Of a DNA stretch of 64,000 nt, positions 54,278 to 64,000 are shown one piece after another. The stretch's first letter is position 1. Each line of letters begins with the position of its first letter. Below the pieces are notes generated by a model, which ran no database searches, was not told the DNA's origin, and was given only the letters and a program-made list of their open reading frames with translations. Location of the stretch: the NCBI GenBank assembly GCA_029933125.1, contig JAOZOU010000010.1, positions 1-64,000 on the forward strand, written 5' to 3'. The DNA is from a bacterium. GTDB lineage: Bacteria > Arandabacterota > Arandabacteria > Arandabacterales > Arandabacteraceae. Position numbers and translations under genes: made by a program.

Positions 54278-57200
54278 TTAGGCCTCAGCGGCTTCTTCTT
54301 CACCTTCAATCTCTTCAGGTATTTCTGGTATCTCTTCCTCAGCAACGACCTTTATGTTTCTATTCCTGGCAACACCTGTACCGGCAGGTATAAGGTGGCC
54401 GATTATCACATTCTCCTTCAAGCCGAGGAGTCTATCGCGAGCACCGTTGATTGCAGCCTCAGTCAGCACTCGTGTTGTTTCCTGGAAAGCTGCAGCCGAT
54501 ATGAAGCTCTCAGTACTGAGTGAAGCCTTGGTTATACCGAGCAAGAGCGGCTGGAAGGTTGCAGGCTTACCCTTGGGTGCAACCCTTTCGTTTTCCTCGC
54601 GCACTCTCACCTTATCGACTTGCTCACCCTCAAGGAAATTGGTATCACCAGGTTCCTCGATGCGAACCTTCTCAAGCATCTGTCTCACGATGACCTCAAT
54701 GTGTTTGTCATTTATGCGCACACCCTGGAGACGATAGACCTCCTGGATCTCATTGACGAGATACTCCTGAACGGCATTTATACCCTTGATGCGTAGTATG
54801 TCATGCGGGTTGATGGGTCCTTCAGAAAGCTTGTCACCCGCCTTGACATAGTCACCGTTTCGCACCCTGAGATGCTTGCCGTGAGGAATGAGGTATTCCA
54901 TCTCCTCACCTGTCTCACCTCGAACCACAATCCTGCGCATGCCACGTGCAATACCCCTAAATTCAACCACTCCATCAATCTCGCTAACCGTGGCTCGATC
55001 CTTCGGCTTTCGGGCTTCAAAGAGCTCAGCAACTCTTGGCAAGCCGCCTGTGATGTCACGTGTCTTGGCGATCTCTCGAGGGATCTTTGCTAGAAGGTCG
55101 CCAACGACAACCTTCTCGCCATCGTGAACCATAAGGTGAGCCCCTGTAGGTATGGGATACTCACCGACGGTCTTACCCCCCGACTCGATCAGGATACGCG
55201 GATGGATGGTTTTGTCACGGTGCTCAATCACCACTCTCTGCCGCAAACCTGTCTTCTCATCGAGCTCTTCACGCACAGTGACTTCATCGATGATGTCATA
55301 GTAGCGAGCCGTACCAGATTTCTCTGCCAGAATCGGTGAGGAGTAAGGATCCCATTCAAACAGAACCTGACCCTTCTTCACCTCTTCACCATCGGCAACC
55401 AGCAGCTTTGCGCCATAAGGCACCGTATAGCGTGTTCGGATTTTGTCGTTCTCATAGAGGTGAAGCTCGCCCTTAGTTGAAAGCACGACCAGACTGCCAT
55501 CCTTGTAGTGCTCAGCTCTTACATTTATGAGCTTCGCCACACCGTCCCACTTGGCTGTGATTTTCGATTCCTCAGCAATTCTTCCAGCTGTTCCACCAAT
55601 GTGGAATGTTCTTAGGGTAAGCTGCGTACCTGGCTCACCAATCGATTGAGCAGCAATCACCCCAACAGCCTCACCGATGTTGACCAGTCTTCCAGTTGAG
55701 AGATTGCGACCATAGCACTTGGCGCAAACCCCTCGCGCTGACTCACATGTAAGCACAGATCTGATCTTTACTGTATCGATCGCTGATTCATCTATCGCAG
55801 CCGCTGCTTTCTCATCTATCTCCTCACCAGCTGCTACAATCAGTTCGTTGGTGATAGGATCGATCACATCCTCGGCAGCCACTCTGCCAAGCACACGATC
55901 ACCAAGAGGCTCGATTATCTCTTCGCCCTCTTTAAGAGCTGTGATATTGAGACCAAGAATCGTGCCACAGTCCTCCTCATTAATGATGGCATCCTGGGCA
56001 ACGTCAACAAGACGACGGGTAAGGTAACCAGCATCAGCAGTCTTCAGAGCTGTATCAGCCAATCCCTTCCTTGCACCATGGGTTGAGATGAAGTACTCAA
56101 GCACGCTCAAACCTTCTTTGAAGTTGGACGTGATCGGTGTCTCAATGATCTCACCCATCTGCCCTGTCATACGCTTTTGCGGCTTCGCCATGAGTCCACG
56201 CATACCAGCGAGCTGACGAATCTGTTCCTTCGAGCCCCTTGCTCCTGATGCCGCCATCATATAGATGGGATTGAATCCATCATCCACCTTGGCAAGGTTC
56301 TGAAACATTATTGTCCCGATCTTTGTTGTGACATTGGTCCAGTTATCAATGACCTGGTTGTACCTTTCGCCATCGGTTATGATTCCTCTCTGATAGTTCC
56401 TGTGTATCTTCTGAACCTGCTGATTTGCCCGCTGGATGATCTCATCCTTGGCTTCAGGAACGACGATGTCATCAATGCCAACCGTAAGGCCCGAAAGGGT
56501 GGCAAACTCAAAGCCAAGTTCCTTAAGCTTATCAAGGAAGAGCGACGTCCTGTATGGACCGAGCAATCTGTGGCAGTCGCCAACCAGCTTCTCAAGTGCC
56601 TTCTTATCTAGGGTCTCATTTATAAAGCCAATCTCATCAGGCAGGATGTCATTGAAAATTACCCTGCCAACAATCGTATCTATGGACTTGCCATTGATCT
56701 GAACCCTTATGGGATCATGGAGCTTGAGCTCACCTAAATTGTAGGCGCTTATCACATCTTCCGTTTGAGCGAAGATGCGGCGCTTCTCGCCCTCCTTAAG
56801 GCTACGTTCCTTGGTCAGATAGAAACAGCCAAGCACCATGTCCTGTGTTGGGGAAGCAAGAGGCCTGCCATTGGCAGGCGAAAGGATATTGTTTATCGAA
56901 AGCATAAGAACACGCGATTCAAGCTGTGCCTCAAAAGATAGCGGTACATGCACAGCCATCTGGTCACCATCGAAGTCAGCATTGAAAGCCTGACAAACAA
57001 GAGGATGGATCTTTATCGCCTTGCCCTCAACAAGCACAGGCTCGAATGCCTGAATTCCGAGTCTGTGAAGCGTCGGAGCACGATTGAGGAGAACAGGATG
57101 ATCCTTGATTATCTCCTCGAGGATATCCCAGACCTCGGGTCTTTCGCGCTCAACAAGCTTCTTGGCACTCTTAACCGTCTGAACGTAGCCCTTATCCTCA

Positions 57201-58348
57201 AGCTTCTTTATGATGAATGGCTTGAAGAGCTCAAGTGCCATACTCTTGGGCAAACCGCACTGGTGCATCTTGAGCTCAGGACCTACAACGATCACTGAAC
57301 GACCTGAGTAGTCGACTCGCTTACCCAGAAGATTTTGGCGGAAACGACCCTGCTTGCCCTTTAGCATATCGCTCAAAGACTTAAGCGGTCTGTTACCAGG
57401 ACCCCTTACTGCCCTTGAACGTCTTCCGTTGTCAAAGAGCGCATCAACTGCTTCCTGAAGCATGCGCTTCTCATTGCGCAGAATAACCTCAGGAGCTCTT
57501 ATCTCCATAAGCTTCTTAAGCCTGTTATTCCTGTTGATAACCCTTCGGTAAAGATCGTTGAGATCGGATGTTGCAAACCTGCCGCCCTCGAGTGGAACAA
57601 GTGGTCTGAGATCTGGTGGAAGCACCGGAATAACATCCATTATCATCCACTCAGGTCTATTGCCGCTTGTCCTGAAAGCCTCAACAAGCTTCAGTCGCTT
57701 GAGGGTTTCGCGCTTGCGCTGTGCAGAGGTTTCAACCCTCACCCTCGCTCTCAGCTCTGTCGAGAGCTCATCAAGATCGATCTCCTTGAGGAGCTCCTTG
57801 ATCGCGGGAGCCCCCATCTCAGCTCTGAACTGACCGGGATACTTCTCCTCCATCTCGAGGTATTCATCCTCTGTTATGAGCTGCCGCTTCTTAAGAGGAG
57901 TCTCACCCGGATCGATAACGATGTAACTCTCATAGTAGAGCACTCTTTCGATATCGCGGACACTCAGATCAAGCAGCTGTCCCATTCGGCTTGGGATACC
58001 CTTGAAGTACCAGATATGGGACACAGGTACAGCCAACTCGATATGTCCAAGGCGCTCCCTTCGAACCTTTGCCTGGGTGACCTCAACTTTACACTTATCG
58101 CAAATCACACCACGGTAACGAATCCGTTTATATTTGCCGCAATTGCACTCCCAGTCCTTTACAGGTCCAAAAATGCGCTCGCAGAAAAGGCCATCCCGCT
58201 CAGGCTTGAAGGACCTGTAGTTGATGGTCTCTGGTTTGGTCACCTCACCATATGACCACTGCCTTATGGTCTCAGGCGAGGCAAGCTGAATCCTGATTGC
58301 TGAGAATTCCACAGGGGTCTTTTCCCGTGCATCTGTTGGTCGTAGCAC
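54278..58348 (-). CDS. rpoC: RNA polymerase beta' subunit
   Basis: 1356 residues. The N-terminal zinc finger (CNC and CDKC around residue 70) is followed by the catalytic [12 protein letters not shown] (~455) that binds Mg. A second zinc site is [11 protein letters not shown] (~870), and the trigger-loop/bridge region ([20 protein letters not shown]) is complete. The C-terminus ends in an acidic tail ([15 protein letters not shown]). Confidence 0.99.
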   Translation of the reverse strand: MLRPTDAREKTPVEFSAIRIQLASPETIRQWSYGEVTKPETINYRSFKPERDGLFCERIFGPVKDWECNCGKYKRIRYRGVICDKCKVEVTQAKVRRERLGHIELAVPVSHIWYFKGIPSRMGQLLDLSVRDIERVLYYESYIVIDPGETPLKKRQLITEDEYLEMEEKYPGQFRAEMGAPAIKELLKEIDLDELSTELRARVRVETSAQRKRETLKRLKLVEAFRTSGNRPEWMIMDVIPVLPPDLRPLVPLEGGRFATSDLNDLYRRVINRNNRLKKLMEIRAPEVILRNEKRMLQEAVDALFDNGRRSRAVRGPGNRPLKSLSDMLKGKQGRFRQNLLGKRVDYSGRSVIVVGPELKMHQCGLPKSMALELFKPFIIKKLEDKGYVQTVKSAKKLVERERPEVWDILEEIIKDHPVLLNRAPTLHRLGIQAFEPVLVEGKAIKIHPLVCQAFNADFDGDQMAVHVPLSFEAQLESRVLMLSINNILSPANGRPLASPTQDMVLGCFYLTKERSLKEGEKRRIFAQTEDVISAYNLGELKLHDPIRVQINGKSIDTIVGRVIFNDILPDEIGFINETLDKKALEKLVGDCHRLLGPYRTSLFLDKLKELGFEFATLSGLTVGIDDIVVPEAKDEIIQRANQQVQKIHRNYQRGIITDGERYNQVIDNWTNVTTKIGTIMFQNLAKVDDGFNPIYMMAASGARGSKEQIRQLAGMRGLMAKPQKRMTGQMGEIIETPITSNFKEGLSVLEYFISTHGARKGLADTALKTADAGYLTRRLVDVAQDAIINEEDCGTILGLNITALKEGEEIIEPLGDRVLGRVAAEDVIDPITNELIVAAGEEIDEKAAAAIDESAIDTVKIRSVLTCESARGVCAKCYGRNLSTGRLVNIGEAVGVIAAQSIGEPGTQLTLRTFHIGGTAGRIAEESKITAKWDGVAKLINVRAEHYKDGSLVVLSTKGELHLYENDKIRTRYTVPYGAKLLVADGEEVKKGQVLFEWDPYSSPILAEKSGTARYYDIIDEVTVREELDEKTGLRQRVVIEHRDKTIHPRILIESGGKTVGEYPIPTGAHLMVHDGEKVVVGDLLAKIPREIAKTRDITGGLPRVAELFEARKPKDRATVSEIDGVVEFRGIARGMRRIVVRGETGEEMEYLIPHGKHLRVRNGDYVKAGDKLSEGPINPHDILRIKGINAVQEYLVNEIQEVYRLQGVRINDKHIEVIVRQMLEKVRIEEPGDTNFLEGEQVDKVRVREENERVAPKGKPATFQPLLLGITKASLSTESFISAAAFQETTRVLTEAAINGARDRLLGLKENVIIGHLIPAGTGVARNRNIKVVAEEEIPEIPEEIEGEEEAAEA

Positions 58349-58365
58349 CGAGAATACCTCCCTAC

Positions 58366-61300
58366 TTACTCCTCAAGCTGGACATCCAGCCCAAGGCTTT
58401 GAAGTTCTTTGACAAGGACGTTAAATGACTCAGGAATTCCAGGCTGAGGCGGATTCTCACCCTTCACAATCGCCTCATAGATTCTCGACCTTCCAGTAAC
58501 ATCATCAGACTTAACTGTAAGTATTTCCTGGAGTGCATAAGCAGCCCCATATGCCTCAAGTGCCCAGACTTCCATCTCACCGAAACGCTGTCCACCAAAC
58601 TGAGCCTTACCACCCAGCGGTTGCTGAGTAACAAGCGAATATGGACCAATCGATCTTGCATGAATCTTGTCATCTACAAGATGGGACAGCTTCATCATGT
58701 AGATGTAACCGACCGTCACCTCCTTATCGAATGGCTCACCTGTCTTGCCATCGTAAAGAACAGTCTTGCCTGACTCGGGGAGACCAGCTTCCCTGAGCAG
58801 CTCCTTTATCTCTTCAATGCTTGCACCATCAAAAACGGGTGATGCTACCTTGATGCCAAGCTCATGAGCAGCCCATCCAAGATGGGTCTCAAGTATCTGA
58901 CCAAGATTCATACGAGAAGGTACACCCAGCGGATTGAGCACTATCTCAACAGGTCTTCCATCGGGCAGATAGGGCATGTCCTCCTCCGGCACGATCTTGG
59001 CAACAACACCCTTGTTACCATGGCGTCCAGCAAGCTTGTCGCCGACGGAAAGCTTGCGCTTCTTGGCAACATAGACCTTTACAAGCTTGACCACTCCAGG
59101 TGGCAGTTCATCACCACGTGTGAGTTTCTCAATCTCTTTTTCATATGACTTGGATACCTCTTCAGCAGCCTCATCAACAATCTGGACAAGCCTGCGAACT
59201 CTTGCTGAGATTTCCTTATCTTTGACGATGTCTCGCGTGAAATCGACCTGAGAGAAATCGAGTTTGCTCAGGGTCCTTGCACTGAGCTTCTTGCCAGGCT
59301 TAACGAGGACATTGCCCTCGTGGTCAACGATGTCAACTGCAGTTTCGTCTGCCAGCATTTCACGCAGCCGCTCATCACGCTTCTGCATAAGTTGCTTGAT
59401 CTGTCGCTTCTCAGCTCTGCGCATCTGCTCTATCTGTTTTTTCTCGCGCTTCTTGACGGCGTCATCGCGTTCCTTGCGGGAGAAGACCTTAACATCTATA
59501 ACGATACCATCCATACCAGGAGGGGCCTTGAGTGAAGCGTCCCTGACATCGCATGCCTTCTCGCCAAAAATGGCCTTGAGCAGGCGTTCCTCGGGAGTCA
59601 GTTCTGTCTCACCCTTGGGAGTTACCTTGCCAACGAGAATATCCCCAGCTCTTACCCTTGCGCCTATTCTGACGATGCCATTCTCATCAAGATTACGAAT
59701 CGCCTCATCGCTCACATTAGGAATTTCAGCTGTTATCTCCTCAACGCCCCGCTTGGTCTCTCTCACCTGGAGCTCAAAATCCTCTATGTGGATGGATGTC
59801 ATGCGATCATCTTTGACGACCTTCTCACTTATCACGATCGCATCCTCATAGTTGTATCCACGCCATGGCAGGAAAGCTGTAAGCAAGTTCACTCCGAGTG
59901 CAAGTTCGCCATTCTTGGTTGCAGGACCATCGGCAAGGAGCTGCCCCTTGGTGACTCTATCGCCAGCCCTTACAACCGGACGCTGGTTGATGCAGGTATC
60001 CTGATTCGACCGCTTAAACTTGGTGAGTCTGTAGATATCCACATTTGCCATGCCAAAGATGTCATCATAATCATCAGACTCACCATGGCTTACGACAATC
60101 GTATCAGCAGACACCGATTCAACGACACCAGATCTCCTGGCAAAGATGAGATCTCCAGAGTCCGCAGCAACCTTTGCCTCAAGGCCCGTACCAACGAGGG
60201 GTTCCTCAGTAATGAGCAATGGCACTGCTTGACGCTGCATATTTGAACCCATGAGGGCTCGATTTGCGTCATCGTGCTCAAGGAAGGGTATGAGAGCTGC
60301 CGCTGCGCTCACGATTTGCTTTGGTGAAACATCCATGTAATCGACCTGCTTAGGATCGACCACAGGGAAATCACCCTTGTAGCGAGCGAAAACCCGGTCC
60401 CGTGCAAATCTACCATCCTCCCTCAGAGGAGCATTACTCTGAGCAACAACTATCTGGTCCTCTTTATCAGCGCTCAGATATTCGATCTCACGTGTAGCAA
60501 CTCCATCTTTCACACGCCGGTAAGGGGTCTCGAGAAAGCCGAATTCATTTATTCTTGCATAGGTTGAAAGTGAATTGATTAGTCCAATGTTAGGACCTTC
60601 AGGTGTCTCAATCGGGCAGATTCTTCCATAGTGGGTGTAGTGAACATCCCTTACCTCAAAGCCTGCACGCTCACGCGTCAAACCTCCAGGTCCGAGTGCA
60701 GAGAGACGCCGCTTATGGGTGAGCTCTGCAAGTGGATTGGTTTGATCCATGAACTGGGAAAGCTGACTCGATCCAAAGAAGGTCTTTATAACTGCCGCAA
60801 CGGTTCGAGCATTGACGAGATCAGATGGCGTCATGAGCTCAGTGTCCTGCAGGCTCATGCGCTCCTTGATGATGCGCGCCATTCGTGTCAGTCCGATCGA
60901 GAACTGATTTGCCAGAAGTTCTCCAACCGTTCTTACGCGGCGGTTACCGAGGTGATCGATGTCATCGGTGAAGCCCTTGTTGTCCCTGAGTACGAGCAGA
61001 TACTCAATTATCTTCACGAAGTCATTCTTGGTAAGGATTGTCACATCGATTGGCACGTCAAGACCTAGCCTCTGATTGAGCTTGTATCTTCCAACCTTGC
61101 CAAGATCGTAGCGTTTTGGGCTGAAGAAGAGCCTGTATATGAGATTGCGAGCGGTTTCAACAGTTGGCGGATCACCGGGGCGGAGAAGTGTATATATCTT
61201 AACGAGAGCTTCTTCTTCACAACGGCTTGTATCCTTTCTGAGGGTATTTCTCAGGACCTCATTATCTTGACCCTGACGATCAACAGTGACAGCGACCTTA

Positions 61301-62133
61301 TCAATTGCAGCAAGCTTGAGAGCTTCAACAGCGGCGGGCGTTATCTCCTCACCAGCCTCAACAAGAATCTCCCCCGTCGAGGTGTCCACAACTGTACGTG
61401 CGCAGTACCTGCCAACGAGAGGATGCTTGCGTTTCTTACCGCTGATGCCAACCTTTATCTCTTCAACGTCATAGTAGAGTCGCAGAATGTCCTCGGTCGC
61501 AGAGAAACCAATTGCTCTCAAGAGCACAGTCACGGGGATCTTGCGCTTGCGGTCGATGTGCACGTACATGATGTCGTTGACATCTAAGCTGAACTCAACC
61601 CAGGAGCCATGATAGGGTATTATCCTTGCAGCATAGAGTCGCTTGCCATTGGGATGAATGCTCTCGTCGAAAAAGACACCAGGCGAGCGATGCAACTGAC
61701 TTACTATGACTCGCTCAGCCCCGTTTATTATGAACGTGCCCTTATCGGTTATGAGGGGTATCTCCCCTAGATAGACCTCCTGTTCAATGATATCCTTTAT
61801 CTCCTTGCGACCGTTGACGCTCTCCTTGACAATCAGCCGCAATGTTGCCTTAAGCGGTGCAGCGTATGTGACATCCCTTTCTTGACACTCCTCGATCGTG
61901 TACTTGGGCTCACCGAGACTGTAGCTAACGAATTCGAGGCTGTAGTTATCCCTCGCATCTGAGATCGGAAAGATCTCTTTGAAGACTCGCTGCAAGCCTT
62001 CATCCTTACGCTGAGAGGGTGGCACATCTGCCTGCAGAAAATTCCTGAAGGAATCCAGCTGCACCGACAGGAGGTTAGGAACATCCATAACCTCATCGAT
62101 CTTTGCATAGCTCTTTCTTTTGACTCTTACCAT
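58366..62133 (-). CDS. rpoB: RNA polymerase beta subunit
   Basis: 1255 residues. The rifampicin-region motif [20 protein letters not shown] and the end region [20 protein letters not shown]-type segments are normal. A charged helical insertion (~930-1010, [20 protein letters not shown]) lies between conserved blocks. It starts 29 nt after rplL. Confidence 0.99.
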   Translation of the reverse strand: MVRVKRKSYAKIDEVMDVPNLLSVQLDSFRNFLQADVPPSQRKDEGLQRVFKEIFPISDARDNYSLEFVSYSLGEPKYTIEECQERDVTYAAPLKATLRLIVKESVNGRKEIKDIIEQEVYLGEIPLITDKGTFIINGAERVIVSQLHRSPGVFFDESIHPNGKRLYAARIIPYHGSWVEFSLDVNDIMYVHIDRKRKIPVTVLLRAIGFSATEDILRLYYDVEEIKVGISGKKRKHPLVGRYCARTVVDTSTGEILVEAGEEITPAAVEALKLAAIDKVAVTVDRQGQDNEVLRNTLRKDTSRCEEEALVKIYTLLRPGDPPTVETARNLIYRLFFSPKRYDLGKVGRYKLNQRLGLDVPIDVTILTKNDFVKIIEYLLVLRDNKGFTDDIDHLGNRRVRTVGELLANQFSIGLTRMARIIKERMSLQDTELMTPSDLVNARTVAAVIKTFFGSSQLSQFMDQTNPLAELTHKRRLSALGPGGLTRERAGFEVRDVHYTHYGRICPIETPEGPNIGLINSLSTYARINEFGFLETPYRRVKDGVATREIEYLSADKEDQIVVAQSNAPLREDGRFARDRVFARYKGDFPVVDPKQVDYMDVSPKQIVSAAAALIPFLEHDDANRALMGSNMQRQAVPLLITEEPLVGTGLEAKVAADSGDLIFARRSGVVESVSADTIVVSHGESDDYDDIFGMANVDIYRLTKFKRSNQDTCINQRPVVRAGDRVTKGQLLADGPATKNGELALGVNLLTAFLPWRGYNYEDAIVISEKVVKDDRMTSIHIEDFELQVRETKRGVEEITAEIPNVSDEAIRNLDENGIVRIGARVRAGDILVGKVTPKGETELTPEERLLKAIFGEKACDVRDASLKAPPGMDGIVIDVKVFSRKERDDAVKKREKKQIEQMRRAEKRQIKQLMQKRDERLREMLADETAVDIVDHEGNVLVKPGKKLSARTLSKLDFSQVDFTRDIVKDKEISARVRRLVQIVDEAAEEVSKSYEKEIEKLTRGDELPPGVVKLVKVYVAKKRKLSVGDKLAGRHGNKGVVAKIVPEEDMPYLPDGRPVEIVLNPLGVPSRMNLGQILETHLGWAAHELGIKVASPVFDGASIEEIKELLREAGLPESGKTVLYDGKTGEPFDKEVTVGYIYMMKLSHLVDDKIHARSIGPYSLVTQQPLGGKAQFGGQRFGEMEVWALEAYGAAYALQEILTVKSDDVTGRSRIYEAIVKGENPPQPGIPESFNVLVKELQSLGLDVQLEE

Positions 62134-62162
62134 AAGGTAAATACACCCCCGGTGCCGGAAGC

Positions 62163-62564
62163 TTACTTAATCTCTACAGTAGCCCCGGCTTCTTCGAGCT
62201 TCGCCCTAATTTCCTGAGCATCCTCCTTGGCGATACCTTCCTTGATCACCTTCGGAGCACTCTCAACGAGATCCTTTGCCTCCTTAAGCCCAAGACCGGT
62301 AATGGCACGCACAACCTTGATTACCTGAAGCTTCTTATCGCCAATAGCACTCAGGACGACATCGAACTCGGTCTTCTCCTCTTCGGGAGCAGCTTCGCCA
62401 CCGCCTGCAGCTCCAGCCTGAGCTCCAACAGGAACAGCTGCCATCGGTGTAACGCCAAACTTCTCGCTCAGAGCCTTAGCCAGATCTGCCAGCTCAAGCG
62501 CAGTCAGCTGCTCGATCATCTCAACGATTTTCTCAACGTTTCCTTCACCAGATTCCTTAGCCAT
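62163..62564 (-). CDS. rplL: 50S ribosomal protein L7/L12
   Basis: 133 residues. Dimerisation helix ([20 protein letters not shown]), Ala/Gly hinge ([17 protein letters not shown]) and the factor-binding C-domain ([20 protein letters not shown]). Confidence 0.98.
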   Translation of the reverse strand: MAKESGEGNVEKIVEMIEQLTALELADLAKALSEKFGVTPMAAVPVGAQAGAAGGGEAAPEEEKTEFDVVLSAIGDKKLQVIKVVRAITGLGLKEAKDLVESAPKVIKEGIAKEDAQEIRAKLEEAGATVEIK

Positions 62565-62596
62565 CTTCCACCTCCATACCTAATCTTACCTGGTGA

Positions 62597-63121
62597 CTAA
62601 GAGGCTCCCTGCTTCTGCTTTGCTGCTTGATCAAGAACAGAAACAAGGTTCCTCATAATACCCTCAAGTGTCCAAACTATCTGAGCCATCGGCGACTGAA
62701 TTGCACCGATAACCTGTGCAATCAATCCATCGCGCGAAGGCAGGGTTGCTATTTTCTGGAGCTCATCAGCACTGAAGAGTCTGCCTTCAACATATCCAAC
62801 TCTAAACTGCGGCTTCTGCGCCTGCCTGCGGAACGTATCGAGAACCCGCGCAGGTGCAATCGAATCACTCTCACTCAGGGCAACAGCAACTGGACCCTGA
62901 AAATGCTCAACAAGCTCGTCAACATTAGCTTGTTTTGCAGCAATCCGAGCAAGGGTGTTCTTGACAACCCGATACTCAACCTGGGCTTCCTTGCACATGC
63001 GGCGAAGCTCATTGGCTTCCGCAACAGTAAGCCCCGTGAAGTCAGCAAGAACAATACCCTTGGCAGCAGAAAACCTGTCCTTAAGAACCTCAACCGCCTG
63101 TATTTTTTCTGGCTTAGCCAT
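62597..63121 (-). CDS. rplJ: 50S ribosomal protein L10
   Basis: 174 residues (GIVLADFTGLTVAEANELRR, YRVVKNTLARIA). It anchors L7/L12 dimers. Only 15 nt separate it from rplA, so the usual long L10 autoregulatory leader is absent at this junction. Confidence 0.97.
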   Translation of the reverse strand: MAKPEKIQAVEVLKDRFSAAKGIVLADFTGLTVAEANELRRMCKEAQVEYRVVKNTLARIAAKQANVDELVEHFQGPVAVALSESDSIAPARVLDTFRRQAQKPQFRVGYVEGRLFSADELQKIATLPSRDGLIAQVIGAIQSPMAQIVWTLEGIMRNLVSVLDQAAKQKQGAS

Positions 63122-63136
63122 ATCTTTTCCCGCCTT

Positions 63137-63841
63137 CTACATCTTCAAAGCAGCAATCTCTGCAGCATGGTCCACTCTTATGCCCGGACCCATGGTCGAG
63201 CTTAGTGTGACACTCTTTATGTATTGCCCTTTTGCAGCCGCTGGCTTGAGTCGCAGTAACTCACCCAAAAGAGCCCGAGCATTCTCAGCTATATGCTGAG
63301 TTGGAAAAGAGACTTTACCAATCGGGGCATGAATGTTGCCTGCCTTATCAACTCGGAACTCAATCTTGCCAGCCTTTGCATCCTTAACTGCCTTGGCCAC
63401 ATCAAAGGTCACAGTTCCTGCCTTGGGATTGGGCATCAGACCCCTCGGACCAAGGATCTTACCAAGCTTACCAACCTCGCTCATGATGTCAGGGGTGGCT
63501 ATGGCAACATCGAAATCCGTCCATCCTTCCTTTATTTTGTTTATGAACTCATCACTGCCAACAAAATCGGCACCAGCCTCCTTAGCCTCCTTCTCCTTCT
63601 CGCCTCGTGTCAAGACAAGAACCTTTACGCTCTTTCCAGTGCCATGGGGAAGAACAACCGTGCCCCTCACCTGCTGGTCAGCTTTTTTGGGATCAACGTT
63701 GAGCCTCGCTGCAAATTCAACGGTCTCGTCAAACTTGGCGAAGGCATTTTGCTTGATGAGTTCAATCGCTTCTTCAAGCGGATATAACTTGGTCTTGTCT
63801 ATTTTCTCAAGCGTCGCAGAGTAACGTTTTCCTCTCTTCAT
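63137..63841 (-). CDS. rplA: 50S ribosomal protein L1
   Basis: 234 residues ([40 protein letters not shown]). The start overlaps the rplK stop by 4 nt (ATGA). It forms the L1 stalk. Confidence 0.98.
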   Translation of the reverse strand: MKRGKRYSATLEKIDKTKLYPLEEAIELIKQNAFAKFDETVEFAARLNVDPKKADQQVRGTVVLPHGTGKSVKVLVLTRGEKEKEAKEAGADFVGSDEFINKIKEGWTDFDVAIATPDIMSEVGKLGKILGPRGLMPNPKAGTVTFDVAKAVKDAKAGKIEFRVDKAGNIHAPIGKVSFPTQHIAENARALLGELLRLKPAAAKGQYIKSVTLSSTMGPGIRVDHAAEIAALKM

Positions 63842-64000
63842 TCTTTACCTGCCTTTTGTCCGACGACTTCTATCCCCATGCTTCTGGCAGTCCCGAGGAC
63901 CATCCTGACTGCCGCATCAAGGTCATCTGCGTTAAGGTCCGGCATCTTCGTCTTAGCAATTTCAATGACCTGGTCCATCGTGACCTTGCCAATCTTGGTC
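63838..64000 (-). CDS. rplK: 50S ribosomal protein L11, C-terminal part (cut by the window edge)
   Basis: The last ~53 residues are present: [20 protein letters not shown], then [20 protein letters not shown] and [13 protein letters not shown]. These form the RNA-binding domain of L11. The 5' end lies beyond 64000. Confidence 0.96.
   Translation of the reverse strand, partial: TKIGKVTMDQVIEIAKTKMPDLNADDLDAAVRMVLGTARSMGIEVVGQKAGKE

Overview
The window is bacterial DNA, most likely from an uncultured lineage of the Fibrobacteres-Chlorobi-Bacteroidetes (FCB) side of the tree or a nearby candidate phylum. The reasons are large secreted proteases ending in FlgD-like/type-IX-like C-terminal sorting domains, ASPM-SPD-2-Hydin type repeat modules, an EF-Tu with a four-cysteine insertion, a long sigma-54 activator with a TPR sensor, and an S5 protein with an acidic N-terminal extension. 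No genus can be named from the sequence alone. Nearly every gene is on the minus strand; only the membrane glycosyltransferase (1557-3803) and a lipoprotein (30642-31670) are on the plus strand.

Layout. 1-1556: a cupin gene, tRNA-Asn, a duplicated element next to the tRNA and short tandem repeats. 1557-11754: a GT-C glycosyltransferase with TPRs, convergent with a 2476-residue subtilisin-like protease built of repeated modules. 12174-23877: an accessory region bounded by two near-identical copies of a ~227 bp repeat, each holding the same 26-codon micro-ORF with a very strong ribosome binding site. 23952-31670: an HMA-like protein and a NapH-like ferredoxin next to trpB2, a papain-like protease with a dockerin-like segment, and a lipoprotein. 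31711-34441: a glycolate/lactate-type oxidase pair (FeS subunit plus FAD subunit). 34517-64000: one uninterrupted co-directional ribosomal/RNA polymerase cluster, in transcription order rplK-A-J-L, rpoB-C, rpsL-G, fusA, tuf, rpsJ, rplC-D-W-B, rpsS, rplV, rpsC, rplP, rpmC, rpsQ, rplN-X-E, rpsZ, rpsH, rplF-R, rpsE, rpmD, rplO, secY, adk, map, infA, rpmJ, rpsM-K-D, rpoA, rplQ, closed by an intrinsic terminator.

The most notable system lies between 12498 and 23450. It reads as a tandemly duplicated regulatory module transcribed leftward: small secreted peptide gene, sigma-54 activator gene, tandem 10-bp palindromes (candidate activator sites), a GG-N10-GC sigma-54 promoter, then a small secreted cysteine-containing peptide followed by a larger secreted protein. 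In copy A (23262 to 18169) the activator is intact (TPR sensor, AAA+ with GAFTGA, Fis-type HTH) and the sites are two TGTCTAGACA palindromes; the output genes are a 134-aa Cys peptide and a beta-propeller/thioredoxin-fold protein. In copy B (18024 to 12498) the activator is reduced to its C-terminal end, the sites are three TGTTTAAACA palindromes, and the output genes are a 7-Cys secreted peptide, two further secreted ORFs and a C25 (gingipain-like) protease interrupted by an in-frame TGA. I infer a sigma-54-controlled secreted-peptide/protease system. Its components are visible in the sequence; its function is not.
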